Positions 40,010 to 49,992 of a stretch of 64,000 bases of DNA are shown here, piece after piece. The position numbers and the translations under genes were made by a program. The notes beneath the pieces were generated by a model that saw only the letters and a program-made list of their open reading frames with translations, was not told the DNA's origin and did no database searches. Origin of the DNA: Scrofimicrobium sp. R131 (GTDB lineage Bacteria; Actinomycetota; Actinomycetes; Actinomycetales; Actinomycetaceae); the NCBI RefSeq assembly GCF_040256745.1, contig NZ_CP138335.1:806001-870000 (forward strand). Direction: 5' to 3'. Numbering within the stretch: position 1 is the stretch's first letter; each line of letters starts with the position of its first letter.

Positions 40010-40025
40010 TGCGCCAACAGCGAAA
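40008..40025 (+). promoter_or_regulatory. ClgR-like box upstream of clpP1P2
   Basis: The core CGCCAACAGCG at 40012-40022 matches CGC-Y-N-A-N-R-GCG, the core of the ClgR box known for actinobacterial clpP1P2 promoters, followed by AA. It lies 131 bases before clpP1. The flanks fit partly (TCTG on the left). Confidence 0.55.
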
Positions 40026-40155
40026 ACACGCCATTTTGGCCCCGCTGAGAACCCCGGAGCGTCTACCTTAATAGGTGGGAGCAAATGGGCGGCCGCAGAG
40101 TCGCCCAAAGCCGAACCACGAACCGATAAATCGGACCGGGAAGGAACTGGCAACT

Positions 40156-40779
40156 ATGAGTCACCCTGAGGTCACCAGTCAAGACGTTCAGAATCCGTCC
40201 GGCCTGGGCGACAGCGTCTACCAGCGCCTCCTCAAGGAGCGGATCATTTGGCTGGGCGGTGAAGTCACCGACGACAGCGCCAATGCGGTCTGCGCGCAGC
40301 TGCTGCTACTGGCTGCTGAGAATCCAGATGAGGACATCTACCTGTACATCAACTCTCCGGGCGGCTCCGTCACCGCCGGGATGGCCATCTACGACACGAT
40401 GCAGTATGTGAAGCCCGACGTGGCCACGGTCGGGATGGGCCTTGCGGCTTCGATGGGCCAGTTCCTGCTGACCGCAGGCTCGCCCGGAAAGCGTTTCATC
40501 ACCCCCCACACCCGGGTGCTGATGCACCAGCCGTCCGGTGGGGCCGGCGGGTCGGCCACCGACATCCGAATCAACGCCGAGCTGATCCTGCACATGAAAC
40601 GGGAGCTGGCCGAGATCATCGCCGAAGCCACCGGCAAGTCCGTTGAGCAAATCGACCGGGACTTTGACCGGGACAAGTGGTTCACCGCGCAGGAAGCGCT
40701 GGAGTACGGCTTCGTCGACCACCTGGTTTCCGGGCAGGCTGAAGTCTCCGAAAAGTCCAAGCAGGAAGAGGGCAACTAA
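40156..40779 (+). CDS. clpP1: ATP-dependent Clp protease proteolytic subunit 1
   Basis: 207 residues. Catalytic Ser99 in [11 protein letters not shown], His124 in VLMHQP, Asp in [30 protein letters not shown] is the oxyanion region. In actinobacteria ClpP1 and ClpP2 form the active mixed tetradecamer, loaded by ClpX or ClpC. ATG 40156 has GGGAAGGAAC upstream; in-frame codons before it (to 40075) do not fit the family. clpP2 starts 2 bases after the stop. Confidence 0.96.
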   Translation: MSHPEVTSQDVQNPSGLGDSVYQRLLKERIIWLGGEVTDDSANAVCAQLLLLAAENPDEDIYLYINSPGGSVTAGMAIYDTMQYVKPDVATVGMGLAASMGQFLLTAGSPGKRFITPHTRVLMHQPSGGAGGSATDIRINAELILHMKRELAEIIAEATGKSVEQIDRDFDRDKWFTAQEALEYGFVDHLVSGQAEVSEKSKQEEGN

Positions 40780-40781
40780 CC

Positions 40782-41429
40782 ATGAACTCAACCAACGCCT
40801 ACTTTGAGGCCATGGCGCGACAGCTGCCCGAAGCCCGCTATGTGTTCCCCTCGTTTGAAGAGCGGACCGCCTACGGCTACAAGCGGCAGGATCCCTACGC
40901 CAAGCTGTTCGAAGACCGGATTGTCTTCCTCGGGGTGCAGGTGGACGACGCCTCCGCGGACGACGTGATGGCGCAGCTGCTGGTGCTGGAAAGCATGGAC
41001 CCGGACTCGCTGATCACCATGTACATCAACAGTCCTGGGGGTTCATTCACCGCCATGACCGCGATTTACGACACGATGCAGTACATTCGTCCGCAGATTC
41101 AGACCGTCTGCCTGGGGCAGGCCGCCTCCGCGGCGGCGGTGCTGCTGGCCGGTGGCTCACCGGGCAAGCGGTTGGCCCTGCCCAACGCGCGGGTGCTGAT
41201 TCACCAGCCGGCCATGGACGGGGTGCGGGGCCAGGCCTCTGACATTCAGATTGTGGCCGACGAAATTGATCGGATGCGCGAATGGCTAGAGGACACTTTG
41301 GCCCGCCACTCCGGGATGGATGTGGAGCAGGTTCGCCGCGACATCGAGCGGGATAAGATCTTCACCGCAGACCAGGCCAAGGAGTACGGCCTGATCGACC
41401 AGGTGTTGGCTTCCCGGAAGATGGCCTAG
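40782..41429 (+). CDS. clpP2: ATP-dependent Clp protease proteolytic subunit 2
   Basis: 215 residues. Catalytic Ser116 in [11 protein letters not shown], His141 in [30 protein letters not shown] precedes. The AASAAAV and HQP types differ from ClpP1, as expected of the second subunit. It is translated directly after clpP1 and is separated from clpX by a strong stem-loop. Confidence 0.96.
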   Translation: MNSTNAYFEAMARQLPEARYVFPSFEERTAYGYKRQDPYAKLFEDRIVFLGVQVDDASADDVMAQLLVLESMDPDSLITMYINSPGGSFTAMTAIYDTMQYIRPQIQTVCLGQAASAAAVLLAGGSPGKRLALPNARVLIHQPAMDGVRGQASDIQIVADEIDRMREWLEDTLARHSGMDVEQVRRDIERDKIFTADQAKEYGLIDQVLASRKMA

Positions 41430-41443
41430 GCAGCAGTTGCGGT

Positions 41444-41486
41444 CGGACCGGCAGGTGCGGAGCGTCTGCTCCCACTTGTCGGTCCG
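41444..41486 (+). terminator. Long stem-loop between clpP2 and clpX
   Basis: A 20-base arm at 41444-41463 pairs with 41468-41486 around the tetraloop GTCT: 19 pairs with two G-U wobbles and one bulged C. Only TTCC follows, so it may be a terminator or an attenuator that lowers clpX below clpP. Confidence 0.65.
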
Positions 41487-41542
41487 TTCCGATATCCTGA
41501 CCCATGAGTGCAGCAATGGCGTAACACTAAAGGGGGATCTTC

Positions 41543-42796
41543 GTGAGCCGACTAGCTGAGGGCACCGATCTGCTCAAGTGCGCGTTTTGTGGCAAGTCAC
41601 AGAAGCAGGTTCGCAAGCTCATCGGTGGGTCCGGGGTCTACATTTGCAACGAATGCGTTGACCTTTGCCGCGAGATCCTGGAAGAAGAGCTGGAAGAGCA
41701 GGTCATTCCCCGCCAAATCAGCCTGCCCAAGCCCAAAGAAATCAATGCGTTCCTGGATTCATGGGTGATCGGGCAGGATCAGGCCAAGAAGGCTCTTTCG
41801 GTCGCGGTTTACAACCACTACAAGCGGGTGCGCCACCGCGAAGCGGGCAACTCCGAAGAGATGGATGGGACCAAGTCCAACATCTTGCTGCTGGGTCCGA
41901 CCGGCACCGGGAAGACCCACCTGGCTCGGTCCTTGGCCCGCCTGTTGGAGGTCCCGTTCTGCATTGTCGACGCCACCGCGTTGACGGAGGCCGGCTACGT
42001 CGGGGAAGACGTCGAGAACATCCTGTTGAAGCTGATCCAGGAGGCCGACGGCGACATCAAGAAGGCCGAGCGCGGCATCATTTACATCGACGAGATCGAC
42101 AAGATTAGCCGCAAGGGTGAGAATGCTTCGATCACCCGGGACGTGTCCGGGGAAGGCGTTCAGCAGGCGCTGCTGAAAATCATCGAGGGGACGCGCGCCT
42201 CGGTTCCCCCGCAGGGCGGCCGGAAGCACCCGCACCAGCAGTTCCTGGAAATCGACACCTCCGGGATCCTGTTCATTGCGGCGGGGGCGTTCTCTGGGAT
42301 TGAGGAGATCGTGCGCCAGCGGTTGGGTCGGCGCATCACCGGGTTTGGGACCGACCTGCAGGCGGCGGCTGAGGTGGAAGACTTTTACGCGGAGATCAAC
42401 GCTGACGATCTGCACAAGTACGGGATGATTCCCGAGTTTATTGGGCGCCTCCCGGTGCTGACCTCCACCAGTGAACTGAGCGAAGAGGACCTGTCCCGGA
42501 TCCTGACCGAGCCGAAGAACTCGCTGGTGGCCCAATATCAGCACCTGTTTGATTTGGACGAGGTGGAGCTGGAGTTCACCTCGGAGGCGCTGTCGGCGAT
42601 GGCTCGGCTGGCGATGGCCCGCAAATCCGGGGCGCGTGGGCTGGCCTCAATCATTGAGCACACGCTGTCAGATTTGATGTTCGAGATCCCGTCGCGCCCC
42701 GAAGTGGAGCGGGTGGTGATCACCGGGGAAGCGGTGGAGGGGACGGCTGCTCCGCTTCTGTATGTGAACACGGCGAAGGAGAGCCGCTCCGCCTGA
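41543..42796 (+). CDS. clpX: ATP-dependent Clp protease ATP-binding subunit ClpX
   Basis: 417 residues. The N-terminal zinc domain has Cys13, Cys16, Cys35 and Cys38 (CAFC...CNEC). AAA+ motifs: Walker [14 protein letters not shown], Walker [12 protein letters not shown], and the pore loop in [13 protein letters not shown]. It unfolds substrates for ClpP1P2. The GTG start has AAAGGGGG upstream. It lies 113 bases after clpP2 and a stem-loop divides them. Confidence 0.97.
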   Translation: MSRLAEGTDLLKCAFCGKSQKQVRKLIGGSGVYICNECVDLCREILEEELEEQVIPRQISLPKPKEINAFLDSWVIGQDQAKKALSVAVYNHYKRVRHREAGNSEEMDGTKSNILLLGPTGTGKTHLARSLARLLEVPFCIVDATALTEAGYVGEDVENILLKLIQEADGDIKKAERGIIYIDEIDKISRKGENASITRDVSGEGVQQALLKIIEGTRASVPPQGGRKHPHQQFLEIDTSGILFIAAGAFSGIEEIVRQRLGRRITGFGTDLQAAAEVEDFYAEINADDLHKYGMIPEFIGRLPVLTSTSELSEEDLSRILTEPKNSLVAQYQHLFDLDEVELEFTSEALSAMARLAMARKSGARGLASIIEHTLSDLMFEIPSRPEVERVVITGEAVEGTAAPLLYVNTAKESRSA

Positions 42797-42850
42797 AGTA
42801 CCCTGGAGTGAAACGGCTCACTGCGAGCCCACACACGGGGGAGGGAACTG

Positions 42851-43153
42851 GTGACAAGCACCGAAGAAACCATGGAAGCGCTGCTGCGTGAGCGCAGTGC
42901 CATCGACAACTTTGATGCGGCCCTGATCCATATCCTGGCTGAGCGGTTCCGCTGCACTGAGCAGGTGGGACACATTAAGGCCCGCGGGGGACTGCCCCCG
43001 GCCGACCGGGAACGGGAAGCGCAGCAGGTCCAACGCTTGCGGGCCCTGGCAGAAGAGTCCGGCCTGAACCCGGACTTTGCCGAGAAGTTTCTGCAGTTCA
43101 TGGTGACGGAAGTGATCCGCCACCACGAGGTGATCAAGAGAGAGTATGACTGA
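42851..43153 (+). CDS. Chorismate mutase (AroQ type)
   Basis: 100 residues. AroQ fold: three helices, with LLRERSAIDNFDAALIHILAERFRCTEQVGHIKA, in which Arg, Asp and Lys of the active site are placed as expected. It converts chorismate to prephenate for Phe/Tyr. No signal peptide, so it is the cytoplasmic form. GTG 42851 has GGGGGAGGG upstream. The stop overlaps the next gene (ATGACTGA). Confidence 0.9.
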   Translation: MTSTEETMEALLRERSAIDNFDAALIHILAERFRCTEQVGHIKARGGLPPADREREAQQVQRLRALAEESGLNPDFAEKFLQFMVTEVIRHHEVIKREYD

Positions 43154-44009
43154 CCCCCGCTTTCCCTACAGAAACGGCCCGGATTCGTCCCAGCCGGTCG
43201 GGGGCAACTCGGTGGATGGTGGCTCTCCCTATCCGAACTATCCGGTGCCGCTGCAGCCGGTGGTGGGTCAGGCAGGGGCCGGTCCGACAGGGGCTGCTTC
43301 GACGGGAGCTGCTTCGGCCGGTCCCGGGGGTGGTCCAGCCGTTCCCGACCCGCGCGTGGGCGCCGGGACCCACTACGTTCCCCGCTCGCTCGGGGTGGAC
43401 CCGAAAGCTAATCGCCGTGGCCTGATCGGGGTGGCCGTCGTGGTCGGGGTGGGGCTGATCGCCCTGCTGCTGGGGGCCGCGCTCTTTGCTCGCTACCTGG
43501 TGGCCGGCTCGGACCCCTTCTCGGTGGGGGCACCATCGCCCAATCAGGAGGAGTTCCCCGGGCTCGATCCGGGCTGGTCGGACGAAGACTGGCCCTTTCC
43601 TGAGGAGGGGCTCGGCTCGGAGACTGGGAGCTGGGAAATTTCGGTGGTAACCACCGATTTGGATGCGGAGGAGCGATTCTCATCCGGGTATGAGTACGCC
43701 GAGCTGCCAGCTGGATACAAGCTGGTTGGGGTGGAAGTAGAGCTGACGAACGTTGGTTCCTCTTCGGCGGACCCCTACATTGACCTGATTTTCAGTCTGA
43801 CGGATGCAGCCACCGGCCAGACCTACATTGATGACCTGCTGCTGATGGGCCCGGGAGCCCTGTTTGACGTGACCAACGTGGACCCGGGTCAGGACGCGCG
43901 GGCGTGGGTGATCTTCCCGGTTCCAGAGAGTTTTACCGAGGGGGAACTAGAGGTGGCCTGGTGGAGTGAATCGGGGGATATCGCCTCCGACCGGGTTCCG
44001 ATACCCTAG
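43146..44009 (+). CDS. Membrane protein with DUF4352-like extracytoplasmic domain
   Basis: 287 residues. Pro/Gly/Ala-rich cytoplasmic N terminus (1-90), one TM helix (about 97-118, GLIGVAVVVGVGLIALLLGAALF) and an extracytoplasmic immunoglobulin-like domain with KLVGVEVELTNVGSSSADPYID, typical of DUF4352. ATG 43146 overlaps the chorismate mutase stop by 8 bases. Role unknown. Confidence 0.75.
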   Translation: MTDPRFPYRNGPDSSQPVGGNSVDGGSPYPNYPVPLQPVVGQAGAGPTGAASTGAASAGPGGGPAVPDPRVGAGTHYVPRSLGVDPKANRRGLIGVAVVVGVGLIALLLGAALFARYLVAGSDPFSVGAPSPNQEEFPGLDPGWSDEDWPFPEEGLGSETGSWEISVVTTDLDAEERFSSGYEYAELPAGYKLVGVEVELTNVGSSSADPYIDLIFSLTDAATGQTYIDDLLLMGPGALFDVTNVDPGQDARAWVIFPVPESFTEGELEVAWWSESGDIASDRVPIP

Positions 44010-44031
44010 AGTCCGCACGGAAGGAGAGCTC

Positions 44032-44337
44032 ATGGCAGAAGTCTTGCAGGTGCCGGAGCAGAGCCGGTTTGTCGTAAAGGTGGACGGGCAGGAAGCCGGG
44101 TTTCTCAGCTATGAAGCGGCCGGTGAGCAGACCTGGACCCTGGTTTCGACCGAGGTGGACCCGACCTATCGCGGCCAGGGCCTAGCCGGGCAACTGGTGG
44201 CCGACGCGGTCCGGGTGGCCCGGACAGAAGGAATCAGGCTGCGTCCGCTGTGCCCGTACACGGTTTCGTGGTTTGAGCGGCACCCGCAGGACCAGGACGT
44301 CCTGGATCCCAGCTGGGCGCCGCCCACCGACGACTAG
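44032..44337 (+). CDS. Small GNAT-family N-acetyltransferase (YjdJ-like)
   Basis: 101 residues. VDPTYRGQGLAGQLVADAV is the acetyl-CoA-binding loop of the short GNAT (Gcn5-related) family, and LCPYTVSWFERHP the typical end. ATG 44032 with GGAAGGAGAG upstream; the frame is open from 43966. Its stop shares the CTAG at 44334-44337 with the stop of the convergent acyl-CoA ligase. Confidence 0.88.
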   Translation: MAEVLQVPEQSRFVVKVDGQEAGFLSYEAAGEQTWTLVSTEVDPTYRGQGLAGQLVADAVRVARTEGIRLRPLCPYTVSWFERHPQDQDVLDPSWAPPTDD

Positions 44338-46205
44338 TATTCGACGGGACCGCCGTAAATCCGGTCAATCACGTCTGCAAACTCGCGCAGCACCACCGAA
44401 CGCTTCACCTTCAGGGAGGGCGTCAGCATCCCGTTGGCTTCGGTCAGATCGGTTGGGAGAATCTCAAACTTCCGGATGGATTCGGCGCGGGACACCTTCT
44501 CATTGGTCCGGGCAATGGCCCGATCCAGGGAAGCTCGGACCTCGATGTTCTCAATTGCCTCGGCGGCAGAGAGCGCGGGCAAGCCCTTGTTCTTCAACCA
44601 CAGTGGCAACATCTCCGTGTCCAGGGTAATCAGCGCCGAGATGAACGGACGCTTGTCCCCAACCACCACGATCTGGCTGATCAGCGGGTGGCCGCGCAGC
44701 TCGTCTTCCAGCGCGGAGGGAATGACGTTCTTGCCCCCGGCGGTCACGATCACCTCTTTGGCCCGACCGGTGATCCGCAGGTAGCCATCCCGATCAAGCG
44801 AACCCAGGTCACCGGTGGCAAACCAGCCGTCTTTCAGGACCTGGTCCGTCAGCTCCTGGTTGTGCAGGTAACCCTGGAACACCGAAGACCCCTTGACCAG
44901 CACTTCGCCGTCGTCCGAGATCCGCACCGACATGGGCGGCAGCGGCGGACCGACGGTGCCGATCTTGTTCAGACGGGGAGTGTTCACCGAGATTGGTCCG
45001 GTGGTTTCGGTCAGGCCGTACCCTTCCAGCACCGGGAGCCCAGCCCCGCGGTAGAAGTGGGATAGGTGCTCGGACAGGGGAGCGCCGCCGGAGATGACGA
45101 ACTCGGCATTGCCGCCCACCAGGTTGATGATCTTGGACAGCACCAGGGCGGAGGCCAGCTTGTGCTGGGTGGCGAGCGCCCGGGAGGGGCCCTCCTCCGT
45201 GTCCAGGGCCTTGGAGTACTCCACGGCCGTGTTGGCGGCCCAGCGGAACATCCGGTTCTTCACCCCGGAGCCGGTTGAGGCGTCAGCCGAGTTGTAGATT
45301 TTCTCCAGCACCCGGGGGACCACCAGCAGGTAGCTGGGCCGGAACGATGCCAGATCGGGCAGCAGGTTCTTGATGTCGGGAGAGTGGCCCAGCACGCCCT
45401 GGCTGCACACCTGGTAGACCTGCAGGAACCGCGCCAAAATGTGGGCGAGCGGCAAAAACAGGAGCAGGCGGGACTTGGGGTGGCTGGCCACCTCCGGCAT
45501 CCACAGGTAGGAATTCACCGTCAGCTCGGTGAAGTTGCCGTGGTTAATTACCACGCCCTTCGGTGTCCCCGTCGTTCCCGAGGTGTACACCAAGGTGGCG
45601 AGGGAGTCGGTGGTGAGCCGGTTGGCCCGGGCCGTTACCTCGGTGACCGGAATGGTCCGGCCCGCCTCAGTAATGGTGGCGATCGCCTGCGAGTCCAGGG
45701 ACAGGACCTGGACCGAGACTCCGGCCTGCTCGGCCGCGGCGCGGACCAGGTTGGCATTAGAAATGGACTCGGCCACCACCAGCTTCACTTCCGCATCCTG
45801 CAGAATGTAAGCAATCTGCGAAGCAGAGGACGTTTCATAGATCGGAACTGGAGCAAGCCCCGCGGTCCAGCCGGCAAAGTCGAGCAGCGTCCACTCGTAC
45901 CGGGTGTGCGACATGATCGCGAACCGGTCGCCGAACTCCAACCCCATTCCGATCAGGCCGGCCGCCACCGCCTGCACCTCGCGCCAGAAGTCGCCGGCGT
46001 AGATGGGACGCCAGGTGGCTCCCATCTCGCTCTTCAACTCGATGATTGGCGAGCGAGGGTTAGCCGACACGCGCCGTTCCAGCAGGGCTGGAATCGACAG
46101 GTGTTCGTCGACTCGCTCCAGGACCGGGCCGGTCCATTCGAGGGCTTCGGTGACCGGACTGTCCTCACTCACGTCGTCCGCCGAAGGGTTATTTTCGTTG
46201 CTCAC
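44334..46205 (-). CDS. Long-chain fatty-acid--CoA ligase family (AMP-forming)
   Basis: 623 residues. AMP-binding family motif LVYTSGTTGTPKGVVINHGNF, YGLTETTGPISVNTP, GWFATGDLGSLDRDGYL and the C-terminal hinge and Lys region ITGRAKEVIVTAGGKNV. Resembles actinobacterial FadD15-like ligases, which activate fatty acids. GTG 46205 with AAAGGA upstream. 27 bases downstream of valS, same strand, so possibly one transcript with it. Confidence 0.9.
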   Translation of the reverse strand: MSNENNPSADDVSEDSPVTEALEWTGPVLERVDEHLSIPALLERRVSANPRSPIIELKSEMGATWRPIYAGDFWREVQAVAAGLIGMGLEFGDRFAIMSHTRYEWTLLDFAGWTAGLAPVPIYETSSASQIAYILQDAEVKLVVAESISNANLVRAAAEQAGVSVQVLSLDSQAIATITEAGRTIPVTEVTARANRLTTDSLATLVYTSGTTGTPKGVVINHGNFTELTVNSYLWMPEVASHPKSRLLLFLPLAHILARFLQVYQVCSQGVLGHSPDIKNLLPDLASFRPSYLLVVPRVLEKIYNSADASTGSGVKNRMFRWAANTAVEYSKALDTEEGPSRALATQHKLASALVLSKIINLVGGNAEFVISGGAPLSEHLSHFYRGAGLPVLEGYGLTETTGPISVNTPRLNKIGTVGPPLPPMSVRISDDGEVLVKGSSVFQGYLHNQELTDQVLKDGWFATGDLGSLDRDGYLRITGRAKEVIVTAGGKNVIPSALEDELRGHPLISQIVVVGDKRPFISALITLDTEMLPLWLKNKGLPALSAAEAIENIEVRASLDRAIARTNEKVSRAESIRKFEILPTDLTEANGMLTPSLKVKRSVVLREFADVIDRIYGGPVEY

Positions 46206-46232
46206 GATGCGTCCTTTGCACTGTGTTGACTG

Positions 46233-48893
46233 CTACTTCTGTCGTTTTGGTGCTTCACCCAACTCCACCTGGGTGACGGTCAACTCCTCGCCGCCCTCGA
46301 CCCAGTTGATCGGAGTTTGGGCGTGCGAGGTGGCTTCCAGGTCAGAACTGACCGTCTGGGCCAGTCCCAACAGCTCCGCTGGGCCGCTCACGGTGACTGA
46401 GAGGAGGGGGGTGCGCGGGGAGACCTTCGCATCGGATTTGACCCGGCGCAGGACGATCAGCGCGGCTGAGGCGGCGTCCATCAGTTCGGGCTGGGCCCCC
46501 TCGACCAGGTACTCGTCCGGATTGGGCCAGGGGGCCACGTGGACGGAACCATCGCGGTACCAGGACCAGACTTCCTCGGTGGAGTAGGGCAGGAACGGAG
46601 CCAGGAGCCGAACCACGGCGTCCACCACCAGGGCGAGTGTGGCCCGGGCCGAGTTCGCCTCAGCCTCGCTCCACTGCCCCTCACGGTTGTAGGCGCGCTC
46701 CTTGACCAGCTCCAGGTAGTCATCGCAGAAGGTCCAGAAGAAAGTCTCGGTCACCTCCAGGGCGCGGGTGTGGTCGTAGCCGGTGAACGCTTCGGTGGCG
46801 ACCTCAATCACCCGGCGCAAATTGGCCAGTTCGGAGGCATCCAGCGGGTTGACCACCAGGGCCGGATCCAGCAGCAGGTCGGCGCCCTCATCGCCCATGG
46901 TCAGGGCAAACTTGGATGCGTTCAGCACCTTGATGGCCAGGCGGCGCCCGATCTTCATCTGGCCCTCGTCGAAGGCAGCGTCGGTGCCGAGGCGAGCGGA
47001 GGCCGCCCAGTAGCGGACCGCGTCCGAACCGTGCTTTTCCAGCAGGCCCATCGGGGTCACCACGTTGCCCTTAGACTTGGACATCTTCTTCCGGTCCGGA
47101 TCCAGGATCCACCCGGAGATGGCCGCGTTGGTCCAGGGCAGCTCGCCAAACTCGGACACGGCCCGCAGCACGGTGGAAAACAGCCAGGTGCGGATGATGT
47201 CTTGGCCCTGTGCTCGCAGGTCCATCGGGTAGACCCGGCTGAACAGGTCCGGATCGCTCAGCCAACCGGTGGGGATTCGCGGGGTCAGCGAGGAGGTGGC
47301 CCAGGTGTCCATAATGTCCACCTCAGCGGCAAAGCCGCCGGGCTGGTTCCGCTGGTCCTCCGTGAAGGTGGGGGGCACATCGATGGTCGGGTCGACCGGC
47401 AGTTGCTCCGCGGTGGGGGTGAGAACCTGGTCGTAGCGGACGGTGCCGTGCTCGTCGATTCGGTACCACAGCGGCAGCGGCACCCCGAAGAAGCGCTGGC
47501 GGGAGACCAGCCAGTCGGTGGTGAGCCCCTGCACCCAGTTTTCGTACCGGACCCGCATGAAGTCGGGGTGGAAGTTCAGCTGCCGGCCGGCGGCCAGCAG
47601 TTCTTCCCGCAGGTTTTGCGCCTGCCCAGCCCGGGTGAAGTCGCGGCCACCGTTGCGGATGTACCACTGCCGGGACGCCACAATCTCCAGCGGCTTGTCG
47701 CCCTTTTCAAAGAAGTTGGTCATGCGTTTGGTCGGGACCGGGTCGCCGATCATTTCCCCGGAGGCGGCCAGCGCCTCCACCACCGCTTTGCGGGCGCCGA
47801 ATGTGGTCTTACCCGCCATCTGCTCGAACAGGGCCACGCCCTGCGGATCGGTGATCCAATCCGGGGTGGACCGGGTGATCCGCCCGTCCTTTTCCAGGAT
47901 GGCCCGCATGGGAAGTTGCAGATCCCGCCACCATTCCACGTCCGTCAGGTCACCGAAGGTACAGCACATGGCGATGCCGGCGCCCTTGTCCATTTCGGCG
48001 GCCGGGTGGGCCAGGACCGGAACCTCAACGTTGAAACCGGGCGAGGTGACCGTGGTGCCGAACAGGGGCTGGTAGCGCTCGTCGTCGGGGTGGGCGATCA
48101 GGGCCACACAGGCGGCCAGCAACTCGGGACGGGTGGTCTCAATCACGACGTCGCCGCCGGAGCCGTGGAAAGCCAGCGAGTGATAATCCCCCGGGTACTC
48201 CCGGGCTTCCAGCTCGGCCTGCGCCACCGCGGTTTGGAAGGTGACGTCCCACAGGCCCGGAGCTTCAGCTTGGTAGGCTTCCCCTCGTTCCAACGAGGAG
48301 AGGAATGCTGCCTGGGCCACCTGGCGGGCTTCGTCCCCAATCGTCTGGTAGGTCAGCGACCAGTCCACGGACAGTCCCAGATAGCGCCAAAGCTTTTCGA
48401 ACTGCTGCTCATCTTCTTCGGACAGGCGCACGCACAGTTCAATGAAATTGCGCCGCGAGATTGGCTGCTGGTCGGCCGCCTTGATCGACTTGCCTTCACC
48501 GCCCTCGTGCGGGGGGACGAAGCCAGGTTCGTAGGGCAAAGTGGGGTCGCAGCGGACGCCGAAGTAGTTCTGCACCCGACGCTCGGTCGGCAACCCGTTG
48601 TCGTCCCATCCCATCGGATAGAAGACGCGCTTGCCCCGCATCCGCTGGAAGCGGGCCACCGTGTCGGTGTGGGTGTAAGAGAAGACGTGACCGATGTGCA
48701 GGGAGCCGGAGACCGTCGGGGGAGGGGTGTCGATCGAATAAACCTGCGAGCGCTCGGCCGTGCGATCGAAGCGGTAAGTCTGCTGCTCATTCCAGGCCTC
48801 ACCCCATTTCTCTTCCAGTCCGTCGGTGGACACCCGGTCGGGCACGCGGGCAGCGGGAAGGGTTCGGGGGCTATGCGAGTCGGGCATATTCAT
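46233..48893 (-). CDS. valS: Valyl-tRNA synthetase
   Basis: 886 residues. HIGH motif SGSLHIGHVFSYTHTD and KMSKS loop KKMSKSKGNVVTP; the editing domain (CP1) and the anticodon-binding helices are present. Sequence type resembles the archaeal-like form seen in many actinobacteria, lacking a long C-terminal coiled coil. ATG 48893 is taken with GGGAG upstream; ATG 48887 is an alternative. I saw no T-box in the 110 bases between proC and this gene. Confidence 0.95.
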   Translation of the reverse strand: MNMPDSHSPRTLPAARVPDRVSTDGLEEKWGEAWNEQQTYRFDRTAERSQVYSIDTPPPTVSGSLHIGHVFSYTHTDTVARFQRMRGKRVFYPMGWDDNGLPTERRVQNYFGVRCDPTLPYEPGFVPPHEGGEGKSIKAADQQPISRRNFIELCVRLSEEDEQQFEKLWRYLGLSVDWSLTYQTIGDEARQVAQAAFLSSLERGEAYQAEAPGLWDVTFQTAVAQAELEAREYPGDYHSLAFHGSGGDVVIETTRPELLAACVALIAHPDDERYQPLFGTTVTSPGFNVEVPVLAHPAAEMDKGAGIAMCCTFGDLTDVEWWRDLQLPMRAILEKDGRITRSTPDWITDPQGVALFEQMAGKTTFGARKAVVEALAASGEMIGDPVPTKRMTNFFEKGDKPLEIVASRQWYIRNGGRDFTRAGQAQNLREELLAAGRQLNFHPDFMRVRYENWVQGLTTDWLVSRQRFFGVPLPLWYRIDEHGTVRYDQVLTPTAEQLPVDPTIDVPPTFTEDQRNQPGGFAAEVDIMDTWATSSLTPRIPTGWLSDPDLFSRVYPMDLRAQGQDIIRTWLFSTVLRAVSEFGELPWTNAAISGWILDPDRKKMSKSKGNVVTPMGLLEKHGSDAVRYWAASARLGTDAAFDEGQMKIGRRLAIKVLNASKFALTMGDEGADLLLDPALVVNPLDASELANLRRVIEVATEAFTGYDHTRALEVTETFFWTFCDDYLELVKERAYNREGQWSEAEANSARATLALVVDAVVRLLAPFLPYSTEEVWSWYRDGSVHVAPWPNPDEYLVEGAQPELMDAASAALIVLRRVKSDAKVSPRTPLLSVTVSGPAELLGLAQTVSSDLEATSHAQTPINWVEGGEELTVTQVELGEAPKRQK

Positions 48894-49001
48894 CAGGTTT
48901 TCTCCCAAAGAGGCAGCATTTTTGTCAGGCCGGTATCAACGCTACTGAGGGCGCACTGATTACACAAAATATCGGCGCCAACTGTGGACAAACTATCAGC
49001 T

Positions 49002-49820
49002 TTAGCCCAGCTCCAGGTCCCGAGCCACCGCCGCATCGACCGCTTTGACCAGGGCGGGAGACAGACCCGCTTCCTGGGCGGCGAGCAGGCCGGCCACGGT
49101 GGTGCCGCCGGGGGAACAGACGCGGTCAATTAGTGCGGAGGGGTTCACCCCTTCCTCGGCGGAAAGCTGCAGGAGGCGAGCTGACCCGACCATCGACTGG
49201 GTGACCGCGGTTAGCGCCTGAGCCTTAGACAAACCGTACTTAACACCCGCCTGGGCGAGGGAGTCGACAATCTGGAAAAACCAGGCCGGCGAGCAGCCGG
49301 CTAGCGCCGAGTAGGCGGAGAACAGCTGCTCGGGCAGATCCATCACCAAGCCCACCGCCTCCAGCAGGGTTCGAGCCTGTTCCTGCACCTCGGCCGGGGT
49401 GCCGTCCGAGTAGGCCACCGCGGACATGGACAGGCCGATCTGGGCATTCACATTCGGCATCACCCGGATCAGGTGCGGCTGGGGCTGAGCCTCCGCCAAA
49501 TCGGACCGGATTGCGGCCAGGGTTCGCCCGGCCGCAATCGAAAGCAGGGCTGGACAGGCATCAGCTGTCACGTGGGGAGCCAACTGGCGCAGCACCGAGC
49601 TCTGCACGTGGGGTTTGACCCCCAGCACGATCAGGTCGCACTTGGCCAGCAGGTCGGTCGGCTCATCCACGGTAGCCGAATCGGTCACGGCGGCCAGTTG
49701 CTCCGCGGCGTGAGTGTTGACGTCGTAAAGGAAGATCCCCGTGTCGGATGGGCCCGCCTCGCGCAGTCCCTTCACGATGGCGCTGGTCATGGCTCCGGTG
49801 CCAATGAATCCAAGTCTCAT
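49002..49820 (-). CDS. proC: Pyrroline-5-carboxylate reductase
   Basis: 272 residues. N-terminal Rossmann fold MRLGFIGTGAMTSAIVKGL, VMPNVNAQIGLSMSAV, and the C-terminal signature CSPGGTTVAGLLAAQEAGL. Last step of proline synthesis from P5C. ATG 49820 with GGAGTGGGAC upstream. valS follows 108 bases downstream on the same strand. The 172 bases to the divergent comEA gene hold its promoter; nothing distinctive noted. Confidence 0.95.
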   Translation of the reverse strand: MRLGFIGTGAMTSAIVKGLREAGPSDTGIFLYDVNTHAAEQLAAVTDSATVDEPTDLLAKCDLIVLGVKPHVQSSVLRQLAPHVTADACPALLSIAAGRTLAAIRSDLAEAQPQPHLIRVMPNVNAQIGLSMSAVAYSDGTPAEVQEQARTLLEAVGLVMDLPEQLFSAYSALAGCSPAWFFQIVDSLAQAGVKYGLSKAQALTAVTQSMVGSARLLQLSAEEGVNPSALIDRVCSPGGTTVAGLLAAQEAGLSPALVKAVDAAVARDLELG

Positions 49821-49992
49821 GTCCCACTCCTAGCTCGTTGGTCCCAAGGTCACTCCATTGTGCCACTGTCCTCCGACAGGGGGGTTGGGGTTCCGAGCCG
49901 GCAGTTATCCAGAGGTGCTGTCGACGGTAGTTATCCACCGTTCGAGCGTCATCTAGTAGGGGGGTGGAGGCGGGTGAACCTAGCTTGGGGTG

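Noticed and set aside
46539-48959. 806-codon open frame antisense to valS
   Set aside because: valS has full motifs on the other strand; high-GC third positions open the opposite frame. The translation is Gly/Arg/His-rich with no family resemblance.
48894-49001. T-box leader of valS
   Set aside because: No specifier loop or T-box sequence (TGGNACCGCG) seen in the 108 bases.
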